From Zoroaster sp. YZ-2022 (taxonomy: Eukaryota > Echinodermata > Asteroidea > Forcipulatida > Zoroasteridae): 64,000 nt of DNA. The notes under the pieces were generated by a model that had not been told where the DNA came from, did not search any database, and saw only the letters and a list, made by a program, of their open reading frames with translations. This document shows positions 40,601-52,600 of the stretch, in pieces; the first letter of the stretch is position 1, and every line of letters begins with the position of its first letter. The stretch lies in contig CM055830.1 of the NCBI GenBank assembly GCA_029582265.1, positions 34,094,718-34,158,717 of the forward strand, given 5' to 3'. The position numbers were made by a program, and so were the translations under genes.

Positions 40601-43600
40601 GAATGTTACAGACTCATTTACCGTAAGAAAATAGTGACGTCATGTTTCAAATATCGCTCTGAAAGGGTATCAAATAAAATGATATGTTACACCACTTTAA
40701 AGTGAAGTTAGAGACTTGTAATTTTTTTCACACTTTAATAAGGACTCTATCTATTGGAAAATGAGTGCATCACAAAACTGAATTTGACCTTAGAGTGCCT
40801 CTTTAAACAAATATTTTATTTCAAATATAAATTTTTAGCAATATCATCGTCTTTCAGTTTTATAATGTCATCAAAAACGTTGCCTTGTGTATTATAACAC
40901 AACATATGGCATTTTGGTCATAAATGCTTTAATTTTTACTTTTGAACAGGTTAATGAAACGTGGCATTATACATGCGCTCATTGTTCCTGCAAACATCAC
41001 AGCAACGAATTCTACCTACAGTGTTATAATAAAGATTGCGTTGATGATCTTGTGTGCCCACCAGTAAGTACCATTCATTTCCATAGATCCAAAAAGGTTC
41101 TACATGTAACTCCCAGAACACCAAGTTGTTGAAATTGACAAATTCACTTTACCTTAAATATTTCCTTGATATAGACGGCAAACAGAGATGCTGTAACAAT
41201 AATTACATGTAGGTCATACAAGCTTTAATAATGTCCAGAGTTTAACAGGTGTGTATTTATACAAGTTGCCAACTCGTCCGAAATCTAAAAATGTGTCTGT
41301 TTTCATAGTACTTTGTCCTTGATTTATAGTATGATTGTCCCCTTCCCCCTTGGCTGCACACACTAAGAAATAATGGTTCAAATCTGCACCCATATCGTTG
41401 ATACAATAGCAGCACCCCTGTGGGTGCAGACTTGGCACCCGCTGGATGTGTGCCTCCCCTACGGCAGCAGATTTGCACCCTCAAAGGAGCAAATATGCAC
41501 CTGTAGGGGAGGCACACATCCAGGGGGTGCCAAGTCAGCACCCACAGGGGTGCTGCTATTGTATCAACGATATCCACCCCTATGGGTGCAGATTTGAACC
41601 ATTATTTCTTAGTGTGTAGAATACACTAATATTGTGCACATTTTTCCTGTTTTTTCCATTTTATGGATGGGGTAGGGTGGGGTGGGGTAGGGGTTGGATA
41701 GGGGTGGGGTAGGGGTGGGATAGGATGCCTTATTGGTTAGCCTGCGCAGTTTGATTTACATGATCGATCAGTGTATTTTTATGCACGTCTGAATTTTGAT
41801 GACGAAATTCTATGCATGAAGGGAGAATGAGACGCAGTTATAATGGAAGTTTACCAATGGTGTATTTTCCCTCTTGGTAGAAAATCCTTTAGTTACTAAA
41901 CAGATGTATGATAAAAGTTATGAGTCATTCTCATAACAGATATTTTCTCTCCATTAGGGATATGCGTATGTACATGATGAGGGTGAATGCTGCCCGAAGT
42001 GCATACCAGATAATTGCCCAGGGGAATATTACTGCAATTCTTCATATTGTATACCAATCGTTTGGCGCTGTGATGGGAAAGAGGACTGCCATGACGGAAG
42101 CGACGAACAAAATTGCTGTATGTATTTGCTTCATTGTCTTACTCATCATTATATTATTAATGTTGCTAAAAATTGAATGAAAGTCTTTGCCTATTCATCA
42201 TTAGCAGTAAACTAACATTTTAAATTAATACTTGTAGACATTGGCTATGGTTGTTTAACAATCCAATATATAGGCCTACCAAGTAAAATATAAATATTTG
42301 ATCATGAATCTTATTGTTTTGAACAATGCCTTATGGTTCCACCCTAGCAGGATCTGTATCTTTTAAAGCAAAGTGAAAATTCATCGCTGGTTAAATGTAA
42401 AATTCTTTGTTTTTAATTTTTTGTATGTCTTTGCAACTGCAGAGCTTTTTTGGTTTTGATAACATAGCAGAAATGTGTATTCATAGAAGTAGGAATTATA
42501 GAGTTAAACGTATGCAAATAACAAGAATAGTATCTTACTCCCGCTTGCTTGTGTGTTATTAAGAGTTGCATTGTAATGAAAAGTTGTGAAGTTAATATTT
42601 GAATATATCAGATGCAGAGGTAAACTGGAAGCCCAGTGTGCCAACTAACGGGCACGTGAAATTTATTCTATAAATTAAAATCATTTTCTGTTTTGTTATT
42701 CACATCAGTAACTACCACGGCTCCTGTAACAACGACAGTATCTACAACTCCTGAAGTTACCACAACTGCTGGTAAGTCAGTGCATGTTATCCTCACCACC
42801 GGTTCTTCTCAGAACCCTTACACTTCTTCATAGAAGAGATTATTTAACATTGTGTTATATCCCCTCTCACATTATTTAATAGTTTTCTTCTGTTTAAAAC
42901 ATTTTTGTAATTATTTTGTTCTAAATGCACCTATGTTTGCGACACTGTATCTGAAGTGCATGCGAAGTGAAATTTGATGTCAAAGGATGAGCTCCGCATG
43001 CGCAGTTAATGATTCAACACATTAAACCCGCCCGAATCATTCCCAGTGAATTTGTGACTTCAAAATTTGCTTCGTATTTACATTCACATGAAGTTTATGA
43101 ACCAGTGTTGACCCTTTACCAGCTATACACATTTTCAGTATGGTCATTTACTAACTGAATGATGCTTAACAAAAATCACAGAATTGATGCAGGATCTTTC
43201 AGATTACTTTCAGATTATAAGTTTTATTGATTTTGCAAAAACTTTAAAAAAATCTTGGGCGGTTTCTGGCGGTACAGTGACTAAATGGTTTATTTTTATT
43301 ACACATGTGACCATATAACTATGCTGTTTCTACCAACTGGAAAAACAACTATACACATTTAATAGCTGAAGTTATATTTCATTTTTGTTTGATTGTTGTT
43401 TTTTATTCTCTTTTTTGCAGGAGCGACAACAACGGCTCCAACAACGACACCAAAACGTAAATTCAAATTTTGATTTTCATTTCGGGAAACTGTAAACCAT
43501 GCTTCTGACATTTATTCTATGAAATGTTACATTTTAAAGTATTTGCTAACCTTTCCTCAAGTAGCCTGAAGTAGGATTTTTCCGATTAAAAAAACGGCAT

Positions 43601-46600
43601 GCATAATTGCGATGTAATTAACATTTTATAATGTTAAGTATGGTTTTGTTTTTGGTTTAACAATATATTTTTTTATTTTATCCATTAACAGAAACACCAC
43701 CACTTCCGTCCCCACGTAAGTAAAATAAATTATATTTTTTAATAAAATTATATTTTTCTTCCCTAAATTCGAACTGACAGCACCTCAGTCAAAATAATTT
43801 CTAGGGAATACTGTTACCATCATTGGTTTTGTACTAAGTAGGTTAATGCATTAGTATTAAACCAATCCTATTTCTTATATTTAAAAACTAATATTTTTCT
43901 CATTATGACAGATTGTCCATATCCACAGGAACCGTCCGACTGTAAGGAACCCTGTCGCGAAAATGCGTGTATAGACCATGTTTGTTATTCAAAGAAGGTT
44001 TTTATTTCAATAAGTAACACAACACTGTGTTGTGAGTGCCCTGCTGGCACGGTGTACAATGGACAAGAGTGTGTCGAACCTAAGGAATGTCCGTGTATGG
44101 AGGAGAATGGCCAAATACGACAGGTACGATATTGTTTTGACTTTGCCATACTCAACAGGCGACTCGGGTTGGATTCGAACCAACGAGTCTATATGAGGAT
44201 ATATTGCTGTTATTGTATTCACTTCATGCATTTTGTAGCCCTTTACTGATTAAAATTCACCCAGTCTACATGTACAAGTCTAGGGCACTATATGTGTTTA
44301 AATCCCCTTGTCTGTTTATAGCTGGTGATGGTACCAAACAGCCTGAGAAATGTATTTTTATGGATCTCGGCTGTGATTCGATTTCAACATTAGAATGCAC
44401 ACATGGGTGCATTTCCACCATTTTACCATGAATGGCACAATAAAATAAGCCAACTTTCTTAGGTTGGTTTCCATACATATTTCCCCCTTGTAGAATATGG
44501 ATGCATTTATAGACATTTTAGCAAGAGTGTACATCTCGTTCATCTCGTCCTTTCTTCGTATCTATTTCTTTCCTGTGTATAGCCTGGTGAGGTATGGGAC
44601 GGCACCAACGAGTGTGAGAAATGCAAATGTGAACTCAACACGATCACCTGCTTTCCAGACTACACATCCCCCGGGTGTACTCCAACGACGCCTGGCCCTA
44701 CATCCACAAGTAAGTCTGATTATACTCCTCATGTAAACAAAAACTTGGGCTGAATTTCCTGGCTCTGTTTACTGTAAATGAGTACAAACGTCTAAGAAAG
44801 TGTGGATCTGAATAGAGCCAGAAGCAGGGCCATAGTGGGGGGTGTGGAGGTGTGACATCCCCCAATAATTTTTCTCAGTCGACATTTAGAGCCTCAGTCG
44901 GCAAATGAAGCATGAAAGATACTAGAACAAGCAGTCGGCAAAGCTGGGGTGTGGGTTTGTCGACAGGAAATGTATCGTGTTTCTAAGCACTGAGAGATTT
45001 GCCGAGTTGTTTGTTATCAGTTGTTTATAAGCTCCGGTTTCGGGTGGGAGTAGCGCCCTCATACAAGTTTTGCTCGATGTGCATACTGTAGCGTGGACTG
45101 GGTCACAGCGAGACTAAAAGGAATAAATCACTGAACACGAGCTGGAGTTAGATGCGCTTACAAATACTTAATTTATTTGGCCCTGCTACAACTTTACATC
45201 TACGAATTACTGGATTGGACCAATCTCTATTCCTACTCTACGGTTACATGTATTGTAGAAATAATTTTAGGGCAGCTTAAGGCTACAATAATGCAAGTTT
45301 TAAAGGATTTAGGCCGCAAATAATAACTGTAAATAAGACAAAGAAAGTGGGGCTCGGTGATGGTCAAGAGGTATGAAATAGATTATGGTGAAACTGCCAT
45401 AAGTCTATTTCATACACAGGGGGGCTTTTTTATAAAGTAAATTGTCAAAGCTTGCAACTTACTTGGTCATGTGGGGCTCTCTCTCCGGCCATGCCTAGGC
45501 AAAAACTTACACAGCCCTCCACCAAATTTACTAGTACATCGTTACTCAAGCACAGCAAACTGGCTGCACATGGTTTTTTGAATAGCCCTCCACACCAAGT
45601 GAACAAAAGAAATGAACAATACCTGGGCTGGACTGATGCACACCCTGCCAAGGTGTGTGATGTGTATGGAGGGGCAGGCTGAATCAAAAATATTGGAGGG
45701 GTATTAAGAAGGCTGAGGTTCAAAATTTACTACACTACCCACTGGTGGGTTAATGAATATGCCTTTGGCTCATCATGATCACTTTGTCGTCTGATCATAT
45801 TGTCTTAACTGTATTGGACATTTATTAATGATATAATTCACCTCATATTTGTTAATTAAACAGCTACAAGAACCACAACAACATTGACGTATACAGGGGA
45901 GTACACTACAACTACAACAGAGGTTAAAACAACTGTAACACCAGGTATGTCTTATGTGGACTACTTGAGCCTCACTTGCGACTTAGCGAGCCACATGCAC
46001 CTGTATTTATTTCAATATGTATCGCCTGTGTTTTTCGACAATTTTCTTAATAGCTCAGGAAAGGAAAACAATTGCTTAAAAATGATCGCAAAATAATCAA
46101 GAGAAGTATGGTTTTACAGTAAATATGTCCCAAAAATGTGGGTACCATCATAAATTCATTTAGACATATGACTACTATTAAACCAAGCTTCTATTCAACT
46201 ATTGTGTGAAATATCTCACTTCAAAGTATGTGTGTTCTTTTTTATCTCACTTCAAAGTATGTGTGTTCCTTTTGATCTCACTTCAAAGTATGTGTGTTCC
46301 TTTTGATCTCACTTCAAAGTATGTGTGTTCCTTTTTATAGTATATAATTAATAATATTACTAGAAATGTTTTTTTTTTTTAATTTATTTTGTTTCATTTC
46401 TTATGTTTTAATTGACTTTGTTTCATTTATTTTTATGTTACAAAAGTATATTGCTACGATGATATGGACACTATCCCGGACTTGGACGTGAGACGATACG
46501 ACTCCAGCAATCCATCCGTAGATATTCCCCCAGACCAGCCGTGGGCTTCCACGGGCGAATTCGGTCCCATGTTTACCATTGAGTTTACCAAGCCCACCCG

Positions 46601-49600
46601 AATAAACCAGTTAGAAATTACCACAACGTCAGGGGACAGTGTGAAGGTTACCGTTGGGGTATCGTTTAAAGAGCAACCTCTCCCAATAGACTTGATTTTG
46701 TTCGGTGGAGAGCCTGTCCAGGTTGATTCGGGGGAAAGACTCGATATACCGCCCATACCAGAGGTTACAGATGTGTTCTTCATTCACTTGATTTTTCACT
46801 TCTTTGACTCGCAGACGGTCAAAGTATTCGGCTGCACAGAGAAAGGTTAGCATCACAGTCCATTTCCTAAAGGTTTATAAAATTAGATCTTAGATTTATA
46901 AGTGTGTATTTTTGGTGGAAGTGGCCGCGATTGGTAGGGCATCCATGATAACTATGACTGTTTGCGAATTACTTTGTCAGTTGTAATAATTGTATATTTT
47001 TTATTTATTGTTTTAGTTACAACCACTTCTTCTGTTGTAACCACAACCGGCGCACCTCCAACGACACCAGCAGTAACAACAGCAGGTCAGAGAAAAACTT
47101 GATTTTATCAGAAATAAATTTTATTGTTAAGTTGTTTTGTATTAGGGAATACAATTTTGATGTGCAGTTTTACAACAGGATCAAACCTATGGAGTCGTGT
47201 CCACAGGCGATAGAGGACAGAGCTAAACCAAGTGTTGAGCTTTTATTCCCATTCATAATGTCCTCATCAAAACATTAGTTAATTTTGGGCATTTTTTTTT
47301 TGTTTCAACCATTTGAGAACGCAAGAACGTGCACACTGGACTGCAACTTTTACACGCTAATTGGCTCAAACTGCATGTCCGGTTCAAACAGAGCATTTGG
47401 CGAGTGACGCTCTTAAACTATCCAGCCTCAACTGGTTTCAACTTCCATTTACGACAACCATGTGATCATGTCTCTCAGCTAATCAGAATGTCTACACCTG
47501 GTCTAAACTGTTTGTGGCATTTATGAATGTTTCCTTGTGAAAGTGGAGTGTCGTGGCCGAGCGGTCTAGCTTACCGGACTCAAGTTCTGGTGTTACCAGC
47601 AGAATGTGGGTTCGAATCCCGGCCGTGACACTTGTGTCCTTGAGCAAGACACTTAACCATAATTGCTTATAGGGGCAGAGGCAGTTTAACAACTGCCTTG
47701 TTCTGGACTAGTTACCCCTCCCAGTCCTATTCGCACCGTGAAGAGGCTGGTTATTAACTTGTCTTGTTTCGGTGCGAGGGGCTGGTTTCTTCAGTGTAGA
47801 GTCGTTGTAACAACTCAATGACTTAGTAGCCCCCACCTTGGAGTGGCCATTGGCCTTGTGTGGGGCGATTTGCATAAAAAATTTTTTTTTTTTAAATCCC
47901 AGATAACACTTGAATGCAAAACCGAGTTTTTGTTCTCATTTGTGTGTTAGCCTGCATGCTTCCTTTAAATATGAGCTGTATTGTATTAAAATCTAAAATT
48001 TCTATTAAAAACGAAAACACAGCTGGGCTGTCACAGGAAATCTTACTCATAATTAATGTATGTTTTTAAAATGTCTAACTTTAGTGCCAACTACTGCTGC
48101 ACCAACGACAACACGAGCGCCAACAACTACTGCAGCGCCAACAACTACTGCAGCGCCAACAACTACTGCAGCGCCAACAACTACTGCAGCGCCAACCACG
48201 ACTGCAGCGTCAACCACTACCGCAGCACCAACCACTACCGGGAGCACACAGACAACGCCGTGTAAGTGCCTTCAATAAATTAGTTTTATTTTAACAATAG
48301 ACCAATCCAGATTTGGACCACGCCCCACGCCCCGCCCATAACTTAATTGGGTAACCCTATTGGTCAATCTGTACTGTTTGTGTAACAGGCTAGATCCAAA
48401 ACCTATTGGAAATTTCACATATCACAGTTTATATAGAGATCTTCAGTTTTTTTATGTGGCCTCTGTTTGAATGAGAAAAAATACATATTGCCATAACGAT
48501 AATGTCACAATTTTTAGTTTCATTTTTGCTGAGCAATAAACTAAGCATAGACAGCTGCCAAAGGAGTCTGATACCTTTTGCTCAAAGTAAAGATTCTGCT
48601 ATCGTTTCATTTTAGCAAACACCTGTGGCCCACGATGTGTTTGTGATGTTGATTGCCAAGGACAGATCGTAGATGAAGACTGCCCAGTGGATGTACCTGA
48701 ACACTGTTATGGATGTTTCTGTCCTGAGGGAACAAGGAGAAGAGGTGATTACTGCGTCCTGCCACCTCCGAGAGAACTGTGTGCTACAACGACAGCTCCA
48801 ACCACGACTGGGGCACCAACCACAACGGCAGCACCAACTACGACTGCTGCACCAACTACGACTGCAGTGCCAACCACAACTGTAGCTGGCACCACGTCGG
48901 CACTGCCAACTACGACGCGTGAACTGCCTACGACGGCAGCCCCTACCACAACAGTGAGCACTCAAACAACCCCAAGTAAGAAACATACCCGTATATTATT
49001 TTTACTTTATTTATTAAAAGGGAAGGTACAACATTAGGAACTAACTGATTACAAAATAACCAAACTATTATCCTAACGCTAACTGGATTTTGAAGATACC
49101 AATCATCTTTTAAAAAAATAATTTGTATGAAGTGCTCTCATTTCAGGGAAACCACAAGCAAATTTTAAGACTTGTTCAAAAAAGTTTCCAGGCGGCAACT
49201 GTGAATGCTTTTTCACACTTTTCTCCTGACTACAGTGGCCATAATCTAACGTAACAACCCCCTCTACTCTCACAGGTAAGCCTTTTTACTCCTGAGTGGA
49301 GATCAAAACAAGGTGTCCTGTTGCCACTGTCATGGCCAGCATTCTAACCCACATTCTGACAATTCAGACATTAGAACAAAAGACTAAAGAGCTAGACCAC
49401 TTATCCATAGCACCTCATGTTAAGGTGGTCCATAGCGAACATGTAAGTGTAGAAAATGCAGTGCAGATCTAGACTGCTGCCCCCAAGAGATAAACATTAA
49501 ACATATTTAACATCACTGAACAGGAAAATGCAGTTTAATACTCCTATTCTTGTATCTTTATAGCAAATACCTGTGGACCAAGATGTGTCTGTGATGTCGA

Positions 49601-52600
49601 TTGCCGCGGAAAAATTGTTGATGAAGACTGCCCTGTGGATGTACCCGAACACTGTTATGCATGTTTCTGTCCCGGAGAATCAAAAAGAAAAGGCGACTAT
49701 TGCATTCTGCTACCTCCAAGGGAACTTTGTATTACAACTGCTGCACCAACCACGACTGGGTTGCCAACAACGACACGTGCACCAACCACAACTGCTGCAC
49801 CAACCACGACTGGGTTGCCAACAACGACACGTGCACCAACCACAACTGCTGCACCAACCACGACTGGGTTGCCAACAACGACACGTGCACCAACCACAAC
49901 TGCTGCACCAACCACGACTGGGTTGCCAACAACGACACGTGCACCAACCACAACTGCTGCACCAACCACGACTGGGTCGCCAACTACGACACGTGCACCA
50001 ACTACGACACGTGCACCAACTACGACACGTGCACCAACTACGCCACGTGCACCAACTACTACACGTGCACCAACTACGACACGTGCACCAACCACAACTG
50101 TAGCACCAACCACAACCGTGATCACTAAGACAACGCCATGTAAGTGCATTCTACCAAATCATTTCTTAGTCTCCTCCCGCATGATCTATTTTGCACTCCA
50201 AATATCAAAGTTTTTTTGAGCCGAGGCTTCAGGTTTCTATTCGGTTTTTGTTGGTATCCAGGCAACAAAGATATTAATACATGTTTCCGAAATGATAACT
50301 CGTTGTTTTTGAAGCATTCATTTATAATCAACAGACCGTAGATTGAACTCATGGGATTTCAGTGTATGTCACTGAATGGGCCACCCAAGTTTAAATATTA
50401 GAAATAATAAATGAATAAACTAAACAGGCCCTAGACAAATCTTACATACATGTACATTTACATCCCAAAGAATCAAATAAACGACTTTATAGCAAAAACA
50501 TTATTTCTATTTTAGCAAACACCTGTGGCCCACGATGTGTATGCAATGTTGATTGCCGAGGACAGATCGTAGATGAAGACTGCCCAGTGGATGTACCTGA
50601 ACACTGTTATGGATGTTTCTGTCCTGAGGGAACAAGGAGAAGAGGTGATTACTGCGTCCTGCCACCTCCGAGAGAACTGTGTGCTACAACGACAGCTCCA
50701 ACCATGACTGGGGCACCAACCACAACGGGGGCACCAACTACGACTGCAGTGCCAACCACAACCGCGGCGCCAACAACAACGGCACTCCCAACCACAACTG
50801 CAGCACCATCAACTACTACTCCATGGCGTGAGTTTAGCAGATACCTTGTACTTCCTTTTATGGGCATCGATCACTACTTAGAATTATGGGGGGGGGGGGG
50901 GACATCTGAACAAGAAGCCTTCGGACCCTTGACAATGACTAATACTTTTATGCATTCTGAGCACTTACAGATGACTTCTGCAACATTTTCTGCGGAAAAT
51001 CTGAACAAATAATAACAAGGCCTATTTTGTAGAATTTTGTTTCATCTGAGAATGAGTACAGAGTTTTATTGCTGAAATTCAGATTACTTCAAGGCACGTT
51101 GTCTTATAGTCATGAGTTTGAGAAAATGGATTTATTTATATATTCACGCTAAATTGTACTTATTGGCCTTAGTGAACCCAGTGTTTCAGTGTTTGTCTTT
51201 TTGCCTTTGATAAAGATCCTGCTAGGTTCAAAACATAAGTTCAATAAGTGCAATTTTGCATTTATATCACAGGTGAATTTAGATACTACGTAACAACTAA
51301 TTCCTTATTTATTATTTATTTTTAATCAATCAAAGTGAAACATTCTGTTAAACCTGACCATACCCTGTTTATTTTTCCAGAGAACTGTGGTCCATCGTGT
51401 GTTTGCCAACTCGACTGTTACGGTATCGTAATAGATCCAACCTGCCCGATAAATGTCCCTAGCTACTGTATAGGTTGCAAGAACTGTCCGGAAGGAACGC
51501 GAAAGAGTCCAACAGGAACGTTCTGTGAAGAGCACCCACCACGTGAGGTCTGTATCACGACAGGAGCTCCCACGACAACAGGTTAGGAAAAAAAAACACT
51601 GTTCAAATAGCTGTTTGGCAACTACCCAATGACATAATTACATATAATCTAACACCTTATTTGATATGAAGTATGTGACTGCAGCAAACATCTTGAGTAA
51701 TTATTGTATCAAAAATTCTTAAATGTTTGGCAAAGACCTGAAGTGTATTAAAAATTTGAAATGAATCGTGTATGTGATCCATTTTCCACATACGAATGAA
51801 TAAAATCAAATCCGAATGTATTTTCACTGTTTTCTCATTAAACAATGAAATAAGCTGAAACCTTCACAGGTTTATTTCTGTATATCTCCTTTGATTTTCA
51901 TGAAGCATGGATGCTTTTAAAGACGTTTTTCAAAAAGTATATACTGTTAAGTACCTGGCTAGTTTTCAAATTGAGATATTACATATTACAAATGTTTCCA
52001 TGGCATGGTACACTTGCCTCTACTAAGAAAGGACAAAAGCGAATGTATTGTGGAACATGTTTCTAAAAGTAAGTTTGTTTTTGTTGTCATAGAAACTACG
52101 ACTCGAAGGGAAACGACCGCACCAACAACAAGCATCGTGACCACAGCTGGTAATTCAACAAAACTTTTAAGTCGAAACATATTAAATAAAAAAATGCAGC
52201 TTTTACCAGTGCTGGGTTTACTAATACTGGAGTTTGACATCTTATTCCATATAATTGTTTCTAAGGAAAATTAGACCGAAAAAAACCTTTGTTCGTTTGA
52301 CAAATGGTATTCTTGAACCAAATATTACAACAACAACATTTGTAATGGGTCTTTATTTCTTTTTGTAAGGATATTGTTTGGAGAAGTTGAGCCCCTTTGG
52401 ACTCGGCCTTGAAAGAGATGATTCTCGCCAGACGGAGCCGTCTCTCGATGCAGATATGACGACTTACATCGGACAACAGCCTCCATGGCGACCCGGCGTA
52501 CTCAACGCTAAAGTCCATGTATTATTCAAGGAGCAGGTTCATATAAAGGCGATCAGGCTTCAGTCAGGTGTAGGTAGAGTCGGAACGTACTACCTTCAAG

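Noticed and set aside
41214..41597. Overlapping ORFs on both strands with the same peptides
   Set aside because: Consequence of the palindromic element at 41358-41617; intronic.
45445..45723. Minus-strand 92-codon ORF in intron 61
   Set aside because: No domain or supporting signals; lies within a long intron with repeats.
47547..47633. Functional tRNA-Leu gene
   Set aside because: Strong tRNA shape, but directly followed by the shared SINE body and related to other SINE heads in the window; kept as SINE.
48053..50149. Minus-strand Val/Ala/Gly-rich ORFs ([11 protein letters not shown] type) and alternative-frame His/Gln or Asn/Cys ORFs
   Set aside because: Shadows of the plus-strand APTTT repeats of exons 65-68, whose frame is fixed by splicing phase and the Cys-rich heads.
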